The notes: generated by a model not told the origin, from the letters alone. Shown: positions 1 through 11,415, counted from the stretch's first letter. The stretch is DNA of 64,000 nucleotides from Cylindrodendrum hubeiense (GCA_014621425.1 JAANBB010000185.1:1-64000); one strand, 5' to 3'. A program made the numbers and translations.

Positions 1-48
1 GGCCGGCCAGCCGCGGATGAGGTTGATGGCGGGCTTGGAGGTTGACAT
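1..48 (-). CDS. N-terminus of a PLP-dependent aminotransferase (class I/II), cut by window edge
   Basis: Only 16 codons are inside the window, read on the minus strand from an ATG at 48. They give a start of the type MSTSKPAINLIRGWPA. The phrase INLIRGWP resembles the opening of fungal class I/II aminotransferases of the Aro8 or valine-pyruvate type, which begin with a short tail followed by a NLxRGWP segment. The rest of the gene lies left of position 1, so the fold and the PLP lysine cannot be seen. The call rests on this short resemblance alone and could be wrong. Confidence 0.4.
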   Translation of the reverse strand, partial: MSTSKPAINLIRGWPA

Positions 49-854
49 GGCGGCTGCGGGGGAGGGCGATCGTCGTGAGAGTGATGTCGGAGGGTTGGGC
101 GAGACTTGATGGAGGCGACGAGACAAGCAGCAGCCACTCAGAAGAACGGGATTATGCTTCTTTAAGGTATCAATTGCCCCTCTGCCTGGTCTAGCAGTCT
201 GGGACAGTGGAGCGAAGCAAGCCGGGGCGAGTTGAGGCAGCCCACGAGAAGCGCAGCGATGTCGGCCGGTGTGGATGATGCCTTGAAGCATTGTCGCTCA
301 TGGAGCCGCCGGCGGCCGCTTATTACTATGGGGAACAGCGACCAAAAGCGACCGAAACCACGGCTGGCTTGCCGTTTCCGCGTTGAGCCAAAGACCGGAT
401 TGCAATTGCGTCGCCCATGTGACGACAGGACGGATGGTTAATCGCGGATAACTGTGGATCTCTGGTCTCTCCGCATCTCCAACTTTTGGAAGGTCTGGCC
501 GCCGGCGGAATGTTAAAAGTCTCGGGTCTCATTGTTCAATCTTAGGTACTGGCTTGTTCCGTTAAATAACCCGATATCTGTACTCCGTAACGTCTCCAGT
601 GACGGAATAAAAGAACCCTCTTTCAATGCTGTGCCGCTTGCTCTGTGTCTTCATCCACGCATGTGCTCCGTCATGTCTGTCTCCAAGGTAGTGTACTCAT
701 GGGCTTCATCCGATCAAGTGGCTCAGCCATCAACCATGAAATTCAACCCCAACACCTCTCTGACTTTGCCAGCTTTTACAATCCATTCGTGTCTATAATG
801 CGCCATGTGCCGTTCCTGTGTCCTGCCATGCCATGGCGCTTCATAATAATCTCA
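49..854. other. Intergenic region
   Basis: This holds the upstream region of the left-edge gene and the 3' side of the GH125 gene. Short open frames on both strands (for example 645-1118) have no recognisable motif, and the one past 855 overlaps the real GH125 exon in another frame. I see no RNA gene or repeat here. Confidence 0.5.
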
Positions 855-2591
855 TTACACCTCGTACGGCTTGGCTCCCTCTCCAAAGATGAGGTACGGC
901 TTTCTCTTGGCCAAATCCAAAATAGTCACTGCGAATACGCCATTGGCCCAAGCGAACCAGCTCCTTGTGTACTGCCCTATGTACTGCACGTCTATACTCT
1001 CGTGAACCAGACCCAGCTTCGCCGAGTCCAGCACAAGGTCGAGACACTCCTTAATCTCAGCGTCGTCATCAGACGTCTGAGCTTGGATGAGCAGACTCAT
1101 TGGCCAGGCGTTCTTTAGGCCAATATGAGGTCCTGCGATAAAATGTTAGTTACGCCGCATCTTGCATGGAATTGCTCGTCCCAAACGTACCTCCGATGCC
1201 CTTAAAGTCCCTTCCAGTCAGGTAATAGGGGTTGCCCGACTTCTCCAGCAGCATCTTCCTCGTGTTTTTATATATAGGGTCGCTGGCCTCACAGAATCCC
1301 ATCAGGGGCAATGCTAATAGCGAAGGGTAGTTGGCATCGTCCATCAGGATTGACGAGCCATAACCATCCACCTCATACGCAAACACATCGCCGTACTTTT
1401 TGTGCTTGACCACACCGTGCTCCAAGATGCCATCTCTTATCGTCTTGCTCCAGTCCTCTAGCTTTTGAGCGAGTGGTGCCTTGCCTGCCGCCTTGAGCAT
1501 CGTGGCCGTCCGCTGCAGCTCCACTGACATCATGGCGTTGGCAGGGATGAAGAAGCCCAGAATCGTCGCATCGTCACTGGGTCGGAACGCCGACCGAACC
1601 AGCCCGGTTCCAAAGTTTAAGGGATTGCCCACACCTTGGAGATTCAGAGTCTCGGTTCCAAGGTTGGTCTTTCGTTGGAAGGTGTACTCATTGCGCTGAA
1701 GTTTACCTGTTTCGGGATCAAACGTCGGCTTGGACTGCTGCTCGAGGACTTCTAGTAGCGTATCGACAGCAAGATACCATCGCTTGTTGAGAAATTCGGT
1801 TGATTCTGCGTGTTCGTAGAAGTCGTTGGCTAGTGCCAAGAAATGTGCCAGGGAATCCAGCTCGTACTTGCACTCGAAAACAGCCCGCGGCTCGTAAGCT
1901 GGGTGAACCTGATCGTCCTGGCCGTTGTTCGCGGGGGGGAGGTCGCTGATCGGAGGCGGTTGAAAGGCATTGCAGTAAGGCGATTTAATCACATACTCAG
2001 CCTGAGTGTTGATGGCACCGACAAGAAGAGTATGGATGGCCGGGTCCTTCTTGGCCAGGGGTTGGTATGGCCGCAGCTGGTTCGTCGAGTCTCGCAGCCA
2101 CTCGGCAATGATGTCGCCGGTGATGATGAAGGACTGTGGCCCTTCCCATGCGCCGTCGTCATGAAACCCGAACCCGCTCATTTTGAAGAAGCCCGTGCCT
2201 TCTTTGCCCTTTGTGTGGAACTTGACCGTCGTGTCCGTAGTGGAGGGGAACGCGTTCTCGAAGAGGCGGGCAAGATCAGGGTCCTGAATGCGCGCCGTCA
2301 CTTCTTCGATGACTCTCTCGATCTCGTTTGACCTGAAGGTTCGGCATTTCGGGCTCGGTCGTTGGTAGGGTAGCGCTCTGGGGCCGGTACTGAAGGGACG
2401 ACTGGAGAGGATCGGTTGGTTACAATTGGGCATGAACTTTAGCGAAGGGAGACGTACTGCGGAAAGGTAGAGTAGATGGTGTATTCAGGGCATGCGCCAA
2501 TCCAGTCACCTAGCAGTTCCTGGTCATCTTCAGCGCTGGCGAGGCGTGCGCCCAAGCCAAGCAGGCCCGCCACCAACAGCCGGAGCGTCAT
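855..2591 (-). CDS. Glycoside hydrolase family 125, exo-alpha-1,6-mannosidase (DUF1237)
   Basis: Exons complement(855..1132, 1191..2401, 2458..2591) encode 540 residues. The start MTLRLLVAGLLGLGARLASA looks like a signal peptide, so the enzyme is probably secreted or in the secretory pathway. Family hallmarks in order are the LPYQRP and CRTF segment after the first junction, GDIIAEWLRDSTNQ near residue 135, the GFFIPANAM region, and the C-terminal GIGGPHIGLKNAWPMSL, which is restored only when the last intron is removed. GH125 enzymes remove terminal alpha-1,6-linked mannose without a metal ion, so the role is likely N-glycan or mannan trimming. Both introns (56 and 58 nt) have GTACGT donors. 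The first junction restores TFPHRPFSTG, the usual family lead-in to LPYQRP. Confidence 0.9.
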
Positions 2592-3189
2592 TGCGACGAT
2601 GGCGTCAGGGCAACACGGGTGCAATGTCTGGAGGGATTGGGGCGACTGATGCCGTAGGGCTGTCGAGGATGCTAGAGGCCGGCTAAAATCGAACCAGTTC
2701 TGTCGTTGCGTGGCATGTACGGCCCCCAAGGCAAGGGAAAGAGAAACGTGGATGTATGATGTAGTGTTTGAGTTGAAGCTCCAGCCGCCTCATGGACAAG
2801 CTTCAATATTACGTAGGACTGGAGCTCTGTACCTGAGACAAGGATGTGGCTCTGCCGTTCTGGCCTGTGACGACACGGGCGCGGGGCCGTTGACAGGGAG
2901 CGTAGCCTTTAACGGGTGCTGGAGCTGGGGTGCGTCAGGGCAAATTTTAGCGCTGCACTCCATTTTCGAAAGGAATCATCATGGTACCTGGATATCGCTT
3001 CACCTCGATCAGATGGACTGTAATTCTTGACTGTCCCGGTTGATTTATGTCTCACTTCTCGGGACCGTTTTTAATTATGGTTGAATGGGTATCACTTTAC
3101 AACATACTCGCTCTATATGTTCTCTCCACGCGCCGTTAAGCTTACACAGTCGCCCTAGGTCGAGACCAAGACACGCCAACACAAGCCCA
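2592..3189. other. Intergenic: promoter of the GH125 gene and 3' flank of ESA1
   Basis: This is the upstream region of the minus-strand GH125 gene and the downstream region of the minus-strand ESA1 gene. The short plus-strand open frames have no motif. Nothing else is recognised. Confidence 0.5.
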
Positions 3190-4754
3190 TCACCAACCCC
3201 ATGTTCGGCTCGACGCCGTAAACACTGGCGGCTTCCATTGGATCTTGGTCGCGTCCACCGTCCTTTTTTGCTTCAGCTTTGCCTTCTCTCGCTGCTTGAT
3301 CAGCTTGTCCGGTATCACAATTTTGTGGTCGCTCTTGTGGTACACCTGCATGCGCATTGCCTGCAGCGTGTGCTCCACGTCCTGTGTCGTCATGACTAGT
3401 GCCACCGAGATTGCCTCGATTGTTGTCTTTTCTTCTCGTTCGCTGTATCCTAGGAGCAGATCCAGGATGTTCTCTGACCAGTATTGTCGATAACTGAGCA
3501 GTCCCAAATCTGACAGTGGTTTCTCAGGGGATCCTAGCTTTCCTTCAATCCTGGACAACTCGTACGAAAACTGGATCAAAAGTCGGCCATAACCCTTGCG
3601 CTGGTACTGTGGCAGTGTAAGAATACATGCCACGTTGTATCCATCCGCGCTCTCTTTTTCCTTGGAAAAGTATCCCACCACATGGCACCCCTTTTCCGTT
3701 CGTGTTGTCATGACGTAGAACAAGAACGGATCTACGTCGTAGTAGAGTGTCTTGTGATCCAGGAACATCTTTGACAACAAACAGAGGTTACGACACCACG
3801 TCCTCTGCCTTCGGCCGTCAATTTCGAAGAAGGAGATGAGGCCGTCTCGGTAAATTTCATTTCCAGGTGGGTGCTGCAGAGTGCATTTCTGTCGATGTCT
3901 CGTGAACGACTTCTCATCTCCATAGTAGCCCAGACAGAATTCGCAGAGGAAGATGACATCCTCCTGGCTGAATACCTCGGGGTACGGCGAGAAGTACCAC
4001 GGGTAGAGGTCATTTTTCCCGAACTGGACTTTGGAAATGTTTCGGATTCGGGAAACTTCGGTCGGGTTTTGTGTCATTGACCCCGAGGTTCGTAGCTTCT
4101 CAATCTCCACCTCTCGGCTGAAGTCGTTCGGTTCCCTCTTCACATCGTCATCCTTGTCGTCCACGTCCATATCATCTGCCCCTGCAGGCGTCGCGCCACC
4201 CTCAACACTTGGTCTCGTTTGTGATTCTCCCTCTGGGCCGAGAGAAGATGACTTTTGTCGGGTTTGCGATTCGACGAACTCTGTGAAACTACTTGTTAGA
4301 TGGACACTAAACAGCGTTCACGTGGGTGCTCACCTGTCCAAGGGTGTGGGGTGTTCGCCTCCGAGGCAACTGATTGCTCTCTCTTGCTGGGTCGTTTCTG
4401 CGCCTTCTTCGAGACCTGGTTCTTTTTGGACTGTGCTGTTGACGATGCCTTCTTCGTCTTGGCGTCCTTTGGCTTGTCCTTGTCGGGGTTCGGCCACTCG
4501 ACGTCGCGCGTGAAATCAATTCTCGGAGCGGGGACCCATTCATCAAGTCGCTTGTTGAAGTTGTCGAAATTGCAGTAGAATTGCATCCCGCTCTTCGTCG
4601 TCTTGATACTGAGAATCTCGGCTCGTCGCGGCTGTCCTTCCTTCTCTACCCAGGCGATGCATCCTGTCTGCAGTGTCTCGGGGGTCGCTTTCCCTTTGAG
4701 TCGGGGCCCGTCAGACCCTACGGTTGGTTCACCACCAGGAGTACCGCCAGCCAT
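3190..4754 (-). CDS. ESA1: MYST-family histone acetyltransferase Esa1 (KAT5/Tip60), NuA4 catalytic subunit
   Basis: Exons complement(3190..4280, 4334..4754) give 503 residues, a normal length for fungal Esa1. Residues about 30-85 form a chromo-barrel (Tudor-knot) domain with the RLDEWVP motif. A Lys/Ser-rich linker follows. The MYST domain has a C2HC zinc finger (Cys253, Cys256, His269, Cys273), the catalytic Cys359 in VACILTLP, the acetyl-CoA loop QRKGYG (367-372) and the catalytic Glu393 in SPEKP. The Cys-Glu spacing of 34 equals that of yeast Esa1. The enzyme acetylates histone H4 and H2A tails in the nucleus as part of NuA4. The single 53-nt intron has a GTGAGC donor and CACAG acceptor. 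It is divergent from REX4. Confidence 0.96.
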
Positions 4755-5070
4755 GATGAAAAGGGCACGCGCGAATGCGTTGTTGATGAAAGTTGTGTTG
4801 TCGCGTGGAGTTGTGAAATGGTTAAAGTGACGCCGAATTTTGGAGGGGTCTGGCAGAATCTAGAAGCTACCGGCTTATCGCAAAAGCGGTGAGCACCGGG
4901 TCAAGCTTATCGGAACCCCGAGAGTTGCATAAGATGGGATAATTAGCGTCTATCCGAAGATGGCGGGCCTAACGAAAGTATTTTGCGTCCGTTGCTTGAG
5001 GACTTACAGATGATCTCAGCAACGCTGTTGAAATTGATATCTGGACCTAGTTGCCTTTCTCGTTTAGAAA
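4755..5070. promoter_or_regulatory. Divergent intergenic promoter between ESA1 and REX4
   Basis: These 316 bases separate the ATG of ESA1 (minus strand, 4754) from the ATG of REX4 (plus strand, 5071), so both genes must be driven from here. I see no TATA box or repeated element that I can name. The shared region suggests, but does not prove, common housekeeping control. Confidence 0.5.
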
Positions 5071-6054
5071 ATGGCCGGACTTTCATCCAACTGGAAGAAG
5101 CTGCAGGCCAAAATCAAGGAGGAATCCACATCCAAGCCTGAATCCTCACCCAAGCCATCTCTGAAGCGGAAGTCTGCAGCACCACCCGCCAGCCTGCCCC
5201 CGAAAAAGGCCAAAAAAGTTGGCGAAACCACGACAAAGCAACCAGTCTCAGCCAAGCGCCCACGGCCAACACCCAAACGACAAATGGGAGGTGTTCAAAG
5301 TACTAAAATTGAAGATGGACCAAGTAATGTCCCTTCAACGTCACTCGCCTTGTGGGCAGAAGACAATGATGTCTCCGCCGAGGCCCTGGCCGAAGCTTAC
5401 GGTCTGGGAACAAAGAACAACTCAATGATGAGTGCGTCCGAAAAGGACAAGATCAACAGTGGACTCATAGAAGGCATTGAGATTGGCAAGTACATTGCCA
5501 TCGACTGCGAAATGGTGGGTGTTGGGCCTGGTGGCCATGAGTCGGTACTCGCTCGCGTCAGCGTAGTCGACTTTCACGGGCGACAAGTCTACGACTCCTA
5601 CGTCAAACCAAGGGAGAAAGTCACGAATTGGCGAACTGCTGTGAGTGGAATCAGCCCGAAGAGCATGAGATTTGCAAGGGAATTTGAAGAGGTTCAACAA
5701 GACGTGGACAAGCTTCTTCGTGGCCGCATCCTGATCGGACACGACATTAAGCACGACCTCGATGCTCTGATCCTGAGCCACCCGGCGAGAGAAATCCGTG
5801 ACACGGCAAAGTATCCCGCCTTCAGAAAGTATGGAAATGGCAGGAAGCCCGCCTTGAGATTACTTGCACAGCAGATCCTGTCAGTCGAGATCCAAGACGG
5901 GGCGCACTCAAGCATCGAAGATGCTCGAGTCACAATGCTGCTTTTCAGGAAGCACAAACCTGGGTTTGATGTGGATCATGCAAACCGTTTCGCACCCACG
6001 GCAGCAGGAGGAGGGACGAAAGGAAGCAAGCCCAAGAAGAAACGGAACGCATGA
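5071..6054 (+). CDS. REX4: RNA exonuclease 4, DEDDh 3'-5' exonuclease (rRNA processing)
   Basis: This is an intronless gene of 327 residues. The basic, Lys/Pro-rich N-terminus (residues 1-75, with KRKS and PPKKAKK stretches) looks like a nuclear or nucleolar targeting region. The exonuclease domain spans about 140-295. ExoI is IDCEMVG with Asp145 and Glu147, ExoII is GHDIKHDLDAL with Asp229, and ExoIII is HSSIEDARVTM with His279 and Asp284, so all DEDDh residues are present. The IDCEMVGVGPGG form is typical of Rex4, which acts in pre-rRNA processing at ITS1. The tail is Lys-rich. It is read divergently from ESA1. Confidence 0.95.
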   Translation: MAGLSSNWKKLQAKIKEESTSKPESSPKPSLKRKSAAPPASLPPKKAKKVGETTTKQPVSAKRPRPTPKRQMGGVQSTKIEDGPSNVPSTSLALWAEDNDVSAEALAEAYGLGTKNNSMMSASEKDKINSGLIEGIEIGKYIAIDCEMVGVGPGGHESVLARVSVVDFHGRQVYDSYVKPREKVTNWRTAVSGISPKSMRFAREFEEVQQDVDKLLRGRILIGHDIKHDLDALILSHPAREIRDTAKYPAFRKYGNGRKPALRLLAQQILSVEIQDGAHSSIEDARVTMLLFRKHKPGFDVDHANRFAPTAAGGGTKGSKPKKKRNA

Positions 6055-6193
6055 GCACCGGAAACATACATCTATCCCACACCACGTTATAAGTTCGTTC
6101 TAGATACCCCTTTAGACTTAGGTACATTGATATGTCCAAAATTGGAGGCTATTTTCCAATACATCAAAATTCGACCCATCGCCCTATTTTATC

Positions 6194-7820
6194 TTAAAGC
6201 GGGATACCATCCATCAACTCCAAAGCACCCTCACGTCCAACGGTGATGATGACATCGCCAAGGGTCTTGGTCACAAACCCAGCCTCGCAGTATGTGAAGT
6301 AGTACTGCAACCAGGTTAGTATCAGTTGTCACTGGGACTCATCTCAGCAAGGGTCTTGGGCATATCCTTACCTCCCACTTTCTTCGAAATACTTCGATCC
6401 CCTCCTGGGTCATACTCGGGTGCTCCTTGATGAGTGCTGGTCTGATCTTTTCTTCAAAAGCACCTAGAAAGTTTTCCTTCCACAGCCTCAATGCTTTCAC
6501 ATAGTGCCCACCAATATTCTCTACATTCTCAATTATAAGTGTTCCATTAGACTGTTGGCTGATGTGGTTCAGCAGTTGGGTGATAGAAGGCAAGAATCCG
6601 CCGGGGAAAATGTAATGATTAATAAAACTGTAGGTGTCATGGTTAGTATAGTCCATCATATTTTAGGCGAAATAACTCACTCTTCTGATTTGGAGTAAGC
6701 CTCGTGGCGACCTTCTGGCATGGTGATGCACTGGAAGACAGCGATGCCTCCGTCTCTCTTTAGAAGCCGATCGATGCAGTCGAAGTAGGTGGCAAGGTAT
6801 TCCTGGCCTACTGCTTCTAGCATCTCAATAGAGACAATCTTGTCATATGGCGTCTCTGGGACTGGTAACGCTCGGTAATCCATGAGCTTCACCTCGATAC
6901 GGTCGCTGTAGCCCGCGGCTTCGATTCGCTCCTCAGCCAATATCTTTTGCTCCTTGGAAAGCGTTAGGCTAGTAACCCGGCACTCAGTCATTTTCACTGC
7001 TTCAATTGCGAATGAGCCCCAGCCAGTTCCAATCTCCAACACGTGGTCAGTCGACTGGATCCTGGCGCCGTCAATGAACCGTCGCAGCTTGGTGATCTGG
7101 GCATCCTCTAACGACTCTTCTTCCCCATCTTGACGCTGCCAGATGGGACAGGAGTATGTCATATCGGGAGAAAGGAAGGCAGCAAACATTTCATTACTGA
7201 TATCGTAGTGGGCTGAGATGTTGAGTAGGGCATTCGAGAGCGTGTTCGTTGATCGGGCCACACTGGAAATTGCCGAAGACACACTAGAAGCCCATGTGGT
7301 TCCGTTGCTCATCTGGTTGCGATTTACAATGAACAGCTAATATCGGTGTGAGACCTAGCCTGAATGACACACTCTAGAATGCGATTGCTTAACTGACCTG
7401 GAAGAAGGATGCTAGGTCCTTGCACTCAAAATCGCCCAGCATGTAAGCCTCAGCGAACCCCATATCGGCAAACAGGAACAAGCGCATCCAAAACGCATCA
7501 TCCTTTACTACAATCTCGACTCGTGGGATGGTGTCTGCCCGGCGAGGTAGCCCGTTCTCTTCGGTAATGCTTCCTAGCTTTCCCGAGAGCTTTTGGCCGT
7601 ACACGTATCTCGTCTGGGCGGGCTCGTCTACAATCAACAGGGTTCCTGTTTCAATGCGTGAGAGAACGGACAAGATCGCAGGCTTCGCAACAGCTAAAGC
7701 TGGGCCCCATGTCCAAGTGCCGATGGACCCGCGAACGACTTCCGCGCCGCGAGAGATAGGTTTGCTAAGGACAGGAGGCAAAGTAGGCAAAGCCGGTAAT
7801 GAGACACCCATTCGAACCAT
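6194..7820 (-). CDS. Cyclopropane-fatty-acyl-phospholipid synthase-like SAM methyltransferase
   Basis: Exons complement(6194..6304, 6372..6627, 6681..7336, 7398..7820) give 481 residues. The N-terminal about 150 residues match the CFA-synthase lead domain (FWMRLFLFADMGFAEAYMLGDFE, SFFQLFIVNR). The SAM-binding domain has HYDISNEMF near 184, motif I VLEIGTGWG at 240-248, and later IVSIEMLEAVG and FINHYIFPGGFLPS, the last restored by splicing. Family members transfer a methyl group from SAM to unsaturated acyl chains of phospholipids, making cyclopropane or methyl-branched chains. No transmembrane segments like those of sphingolipid C9-methyltransferases are seen. All three introns (61, 53 and 67 nt) have GT...AG ends. 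Confidence 0.9.
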
Positions 7821-8873
7821 GGTTGCTCAACTTGAGTCGTACTTGATTCAAACTTTATGTTAAATGAAAAGAAAAAGAAACTGAGCAGAAGAGGAGGACT
7901 GAGGTAGACCTGCGGGTTTAAGTAGAACGGGTTTATGGGATGTTGCTCAAGGTTCGATTGAGCAGAAGGAATGGAAGACTAGAACGCCCGGATTACAAGC
8001 CCAGTGCCCGCCATGGGCATGGCATGGGCTCACCGTAGAGAAGGGGGTGGGGAATTTTCGTTGCTTCTTACATAGCGACTCGATCTAGAATGCCAGATGG
8101 ATCGGCCGGTCAGGCCGTGCATCGAGAATCGATGGCGTTGGTTAGCGCATGTTGGGTGATTGTGATACCGTGGTACTCGACTTGTTGGAGCGACTAGCTC
8201 GTGATACGGATCTCACTCTGTTGGGTTTCACTGGCCATTGAGTTTGCCCTTTTAAAGCCTTGATCCCGCATGAAGATCAACAAAGTAGAACATTCACAAT
8301 GGCTGGAGAGACTCCCCTCTGTGATCATAAACATAGGACAGCAGAAGATACAAACCGAGCCGCAACGGTTAGTTGAGCTGAACTAATCTGCAGCCAAATG
8401 CAGCTAACCTGCGCCCGATCATATTTCGCTGGGAGCCAGCGATGGAGAGCAGAGTATCGTGCACTCTAGATCGAACAAAGTGTTGATGTCATCGACTTCT
8501 CGGGGTCCGAAAATGCCGACTAAGAGCGACTAGGTGGGGTCTTTTCCGTGATGGTTCAGGGCACAGAGACGAAACCCGATGCAGGGGAACTCTAACCTGA
8601 CTATCCATCGAAAGATGCATCAAGACCGATCTACCATCTGGCCGAGATCGACTGGCTCGTGTTGAACACGTTTTGTGGGGTTGTTTGGGTGCACTCTGTA
8701 GTCTGTACGGAGTAAGCTCTGCGTGGTGCCCCTTTTCGGACTCGGATTCTTATCAGCGCAGATAAGATAAGCTTAATCTAATCGGCGAAACCATTTAACG
8801 CGTCGCAACGCGTCTCCTTCATCAAGCTTCGTCAAGCTTGAAGTCCTGCATAACCAGTGAAGCAGCCAACATC
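7821..8873. other. Divergent intergenic region between the CFA-type gene and RNase H2C gene
   Basis: This 1.05-kb region lies between two divergently read genes, so it holds both promoters. A short run near 8256-8300 resembles ordinary 5' leader. No protein-coding exon, RNA gene or dispersed repeat is recognised. Confidence 0.5.
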
Positions 8874-9474
8874 ATGTCCCAACCAATCCTTTCTCTAAAG
8901 ACCAACGACGAGACGCCCAAGGCCGTGGCAAACATTTTACCATGCCGTATTCACCACAATGGACCCATTGACCCAATTTCGGCCTACTGGAAGCCGACCA
9001 CAGCCGATGGTAAGTCATCACGATCGATGCCCGCAGATCCAGCAGCGCATTGCAGAGCCGCAGACTAATGCAGACCGCAGATGGCACCAAGTTCGCGTAC
9101 TTCCGAGGAAGAAAGCTTCAAGGAAAAGTCATAAGATTACCGGACCAGTGTCGAGGCGTCGTCGTCGAGAGGAAGAAGGACGAGGAACCTCTGGCCGACG
9201 TGGTCGACCTAGTCGAAGAAGGAGACGACCCACCCGAGCGAGTTGGATCCATGCAGGTCACGGCAGAGTTTGATGAGATGGTCGTCTGGGAACATGAGAA
9301 TATGAATGATTCCACTGGAGATCCGTACATTCGCAGCATGGAGGAGTGGCTTCAAGTGGCTGACCAGGTAAGAAGTTGTCTTTGGGGGTGTGGCCTTTTG
9401 GATTGTGCAACGCCCAGTTCTAACATGGACAGATTCATTCTTACCAACAAGATGACGATGCCACTCAAAAATGA
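8874..9474 (+). CDS. RNH203: Ribonuclease H2 subunit C
   Basis: Exons join(8874..9009, 9081..9367, 9433..9474) give 154 residues. The N-terminus VANILPCRIHHNGPI and the downstream AYFRGRKLQGKVIRLP are the two most conserved blocks of the RNase H2 C subunit. The C-terminal block has VWEHE and SMEEWLQVADQIHSYQ, where the last piece comes from the short third exon. The C subunit forms the accessory dimer with subunit B that supports the catalytic A subunit in removing ribonucleotides from DNA. Introns of 71 and 65 nt start with GTAAGT and GTAAGA. The first acceptor choice leaves an extra Asp that could be annotated differently. Confidence 0.88.
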
Positions 9475-9824
9475 CGAAACCGAACCGATAAGCACGAGCA
9501 CATATTACACATTATCGATGGATTGCCCTGTTCACGAGCGGCTGGTCAGATCTCATATTTTGAGGAGCTACCAAGGGAAAAATGGAAATGGGGTTTGGCG
9601 TCTAGGGCATTTATTATTTGAGGTACAGAGCGTGGCCCAGTTTAGTTTCCGATGAATTGCATTCGATGGAGGGACGACGCGGCGACATGTTCGCTTGCGA
9701 TGCGACGTTGCCCTGGAGACAGACATAGACATCGCACGCTCTTGGTGCACACTATGGAGGATCATTGTTATCTAACAAGACCACTTATGTCCATTTTCTA
9801 TAGTGATTTTAGGCATTATATAAC
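9475..9824. other. Convergent 3' intergenic region
   Basis: This lies between the 3' ends of the RNase H2C gene and the isopropylmalate-dehydrogenase-like gene. It is ordinary sequence with no recognised feature. Confidence 0.45.
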
Positions 9825-10967
9825 TTATGCAGATAGGATACCCTTGAGGACTGCGCAAACGGCATCTCCTACTTGCTGAGTCCCTGCCTCGCCTCCCATA
9901 TCCCTCGATCTAACCCCTAAGCCTCCATTGTCTTTCGAATCAAAGACGCGTGCGACAGCCTGCTCGATTGCCGAAGCCTCTTCGACGAGCAGACATGAGT
10001 ATCTCAGTAGCATGGCTAGACTGAGGATCTGCGCCACGGGATTCACCAACCCCTTTCCAGCAATGTCCGGAGCGCTCCCGTGTACCGGCTCATAGATGCC
10101 ATTACATCGCCCTTCGCTTGGGACCCCAGAGATGCTGGCGCTGGGCAGGGTGCCTAAGCTGCCGACGATTCCGCCCGAAATATCTGAGAGAATGTCTCCG
10201 AAGGTATTATCGGTGTGGATGACGCCGTTAAACCCACGGGGATTCTTGACCATGAGCATGGCCATGCTGTCGGCGAGTTGATGGCGGAGCTCGATGTCAG
10301 GGAATTCATCATCAAAGACCTGCTGTGTAACTCGCCGCCAGAGCCTCCCGCTGGCGAGGACATTGGCCTTGTCAGCGCTCCATACAACAGCTGGTCCGCC
10401 GCCGCCCTTGCTATCCCCATCTCTGCCGAGAATGCGTGCGACACTGGCACTAACACGGGCGCATCGTTGGACCTCGGAAGGGGTGTACACCCAGAGATCA
10501 GACGCCACGTCGGGAGTCTCAATCTTTTCGCCAAAGTATGCACCGCCGCAGTTCTCTCGCACGACGATGAATTTGGTCCCCTTGACGATCTCGGGCTTGA
10601 TGGGAGACGCATCGATCAGGGAAGGGACAAGGATCTCGCAAGGGCGAAGGTTGGCAAAGGCGTTGAGCCGTTTTCGAAGGAGGAGGAGTCCCGTCTCTGG
10701 CCCTGGTGAGGAGTTCGCCCATTCCGGGCCGCCAACGCTGCCGAAGAGGACGGCATCACTGTTTTCGGCCTTTTGCAGGACTTCTTCAGTGATGGGAACT
10801 CCATGCTTGTCGATGCTGCTCCCGCCAGCGAGGTCAAAGGTTCTCTCAAACTTGAGTGTAGGTCGGAGCTCCTCAACAACATCTAGCACCTTCAATGCCT
10901 CGCCCATGACCTCGGGGCCCACATGATCGCCTGGGAGGACGAGAATCCGAAATGTCGTGGTAGTCAT
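9825..10967 (-). CDS. 3-isopropylmalate dehydrogenase-like enzyme (LEU2 family)
   Basis: This is a single exon of 380 residues from the second ATG (10967), which fits the family start [15 protein letters not shown] better than the ATG seven codons upstream. The family is NAD-dependent beta-decarboxylating dehydrogenases. Visible hallmarks are the LPGD...GPEV nucleotide-binding start, [16 protein letters not shown] with the substrate-binding arginines, [14 protein letters not shown] with the active Tyr, DKANVL with the active Lys, and [13 protein letters not shown] with the metal-binding Asp residues. IPMDH oxidises 3-isopropylmalate to 2-oxoisocaproate in leucine synthesis. The neighbourhood (SDR, transcription factor, cyclase, MFS, ALDH) leaves open that this is a second copy with a related hydroxy-acid substrate. 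It is divergent from the SDR across a 448-base promoter. Confidence 0.88.
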   Translation of the reverse strand: MTTTTFRILVLPGDHVGPEVMGEALKVLDVVEELRPTLKFERTFDLAGGSSIDKHGVPITEEVLQKAENSDAVLFGSVGGPEWANSSPGPETGLLLLRKRLNAFANLRPCEILVPSLIDASPIKPEIVKGTKFIVVRENCGGAYFGEKIETPDVASDLWVYTPSEVQRCARVSASVARILGRDGDSKGGGGPAVVWSADKANVLASGRLWRRVTQQVFDDEFPDIELRHQLADSMAMLMVKNPRGFNGVIHTDNTFGDILSDISGGIVGSLGTLPSASISGVPSEGRCNGIYEPVHGSAPDIAGKGLVNPVAQILSLAMLLRYSCLLVEEASAIEQAVARVFDSKDNGGLGVRSRDMGGEAGTQQVGDAVCAVLKGILSA

Positions 10968-11157
10968 CGTGTATTCTTTCCTGTGCACTCAGAGCAGCCG
11001 TATCGAGCTTCCCTGGGAGAGCTCGAGATAGCTTCGAGGGTTATTACGGCCGGCTCAATTGAGAATGTCGCTGAGCTTGGAACACCAGCTACGCCACCCG
11101 TCGGACTCCCCACGATGATCCTTGTCTTAGAGGTCAGCTGTGAATGGCCTCCAGCAA

Positions 11158-11170
11158 TGGAGCGTGCCCA
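11158..11170 (+). promoter_or_regulatory. Near copy of the cluster promoter element
   Basis: TGGAGCGTGCCCA shares the core GGAGCGTGCC with the exact element 37 bases downstream in the same orientation. It forms a direct pair in the divergent LEU2-like/SDR promoter. Function as a binding site is inferred from recurrence only. Confidence 0.4.
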
Positions 11171-11194
11171 TTTAGTGTCATCCGCTTCCCCCGC

Positions 11195-11207
11195 CGGAGC
11201 GTGCCAC
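11195..11207 (+). promoter_or_regulatory. Cluster promoter element CGGAGCGTGCCAC
   Basis: This exact 13-mer is identical to 19108-19120 in the MFS/ALDH promoter. It is preceded by TTCCCC, as is the near copy at 16618 upstream of the cyclase gene. It includes a CGG triplet, the usual half-site of Zn2Cys6 factors, and such a factor is encoded at 12.6-15.3 kb. Confidence 0.55.
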
Positions 11208-11415
11208 TTGTGCCGCCAGACGGGATGTGATCGTGGAAATTACCCCGCATCATGGCGTCCCTAGTTCCACAGGAAGAGCTAGGGACTCAGGGAATGAAAT
11301 ACGCATGGACACATTGAGAAAATCGATGGTGTGAAAGGAGTGTCATTGTCTGATTCCTGCAATCTGAGCTCATCCAATCGATTCCATCACCCCCTCAACT
11401 TCACAAACCAACACC

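Larger units (their letters stand above)
10968..11415. promoter_or_regulatory. Divergent promoter between the LEU2-like gene and the SDR gene
   Basis: These 448 bases separate the ATG codons of two divergently read genes. They contain one exact copy of CGGAGCGTGCCAC (11195-11207) and a related TGGAGCGTGCCCA (11158-11170). The exact copy lies about 209 bases from the SDR start and 228 from the LEU2-like start. The same 13-mer recurs in the MFS/ALDH divergent promoter. Confidence 0.6.

Noticed and set aside
645..1118. Plus-strand open frame of 157 codons
   Set aside because: It runs into the last exon of the GH125 gene on the opposite strand, shows no motif, and has low-complexity composition.
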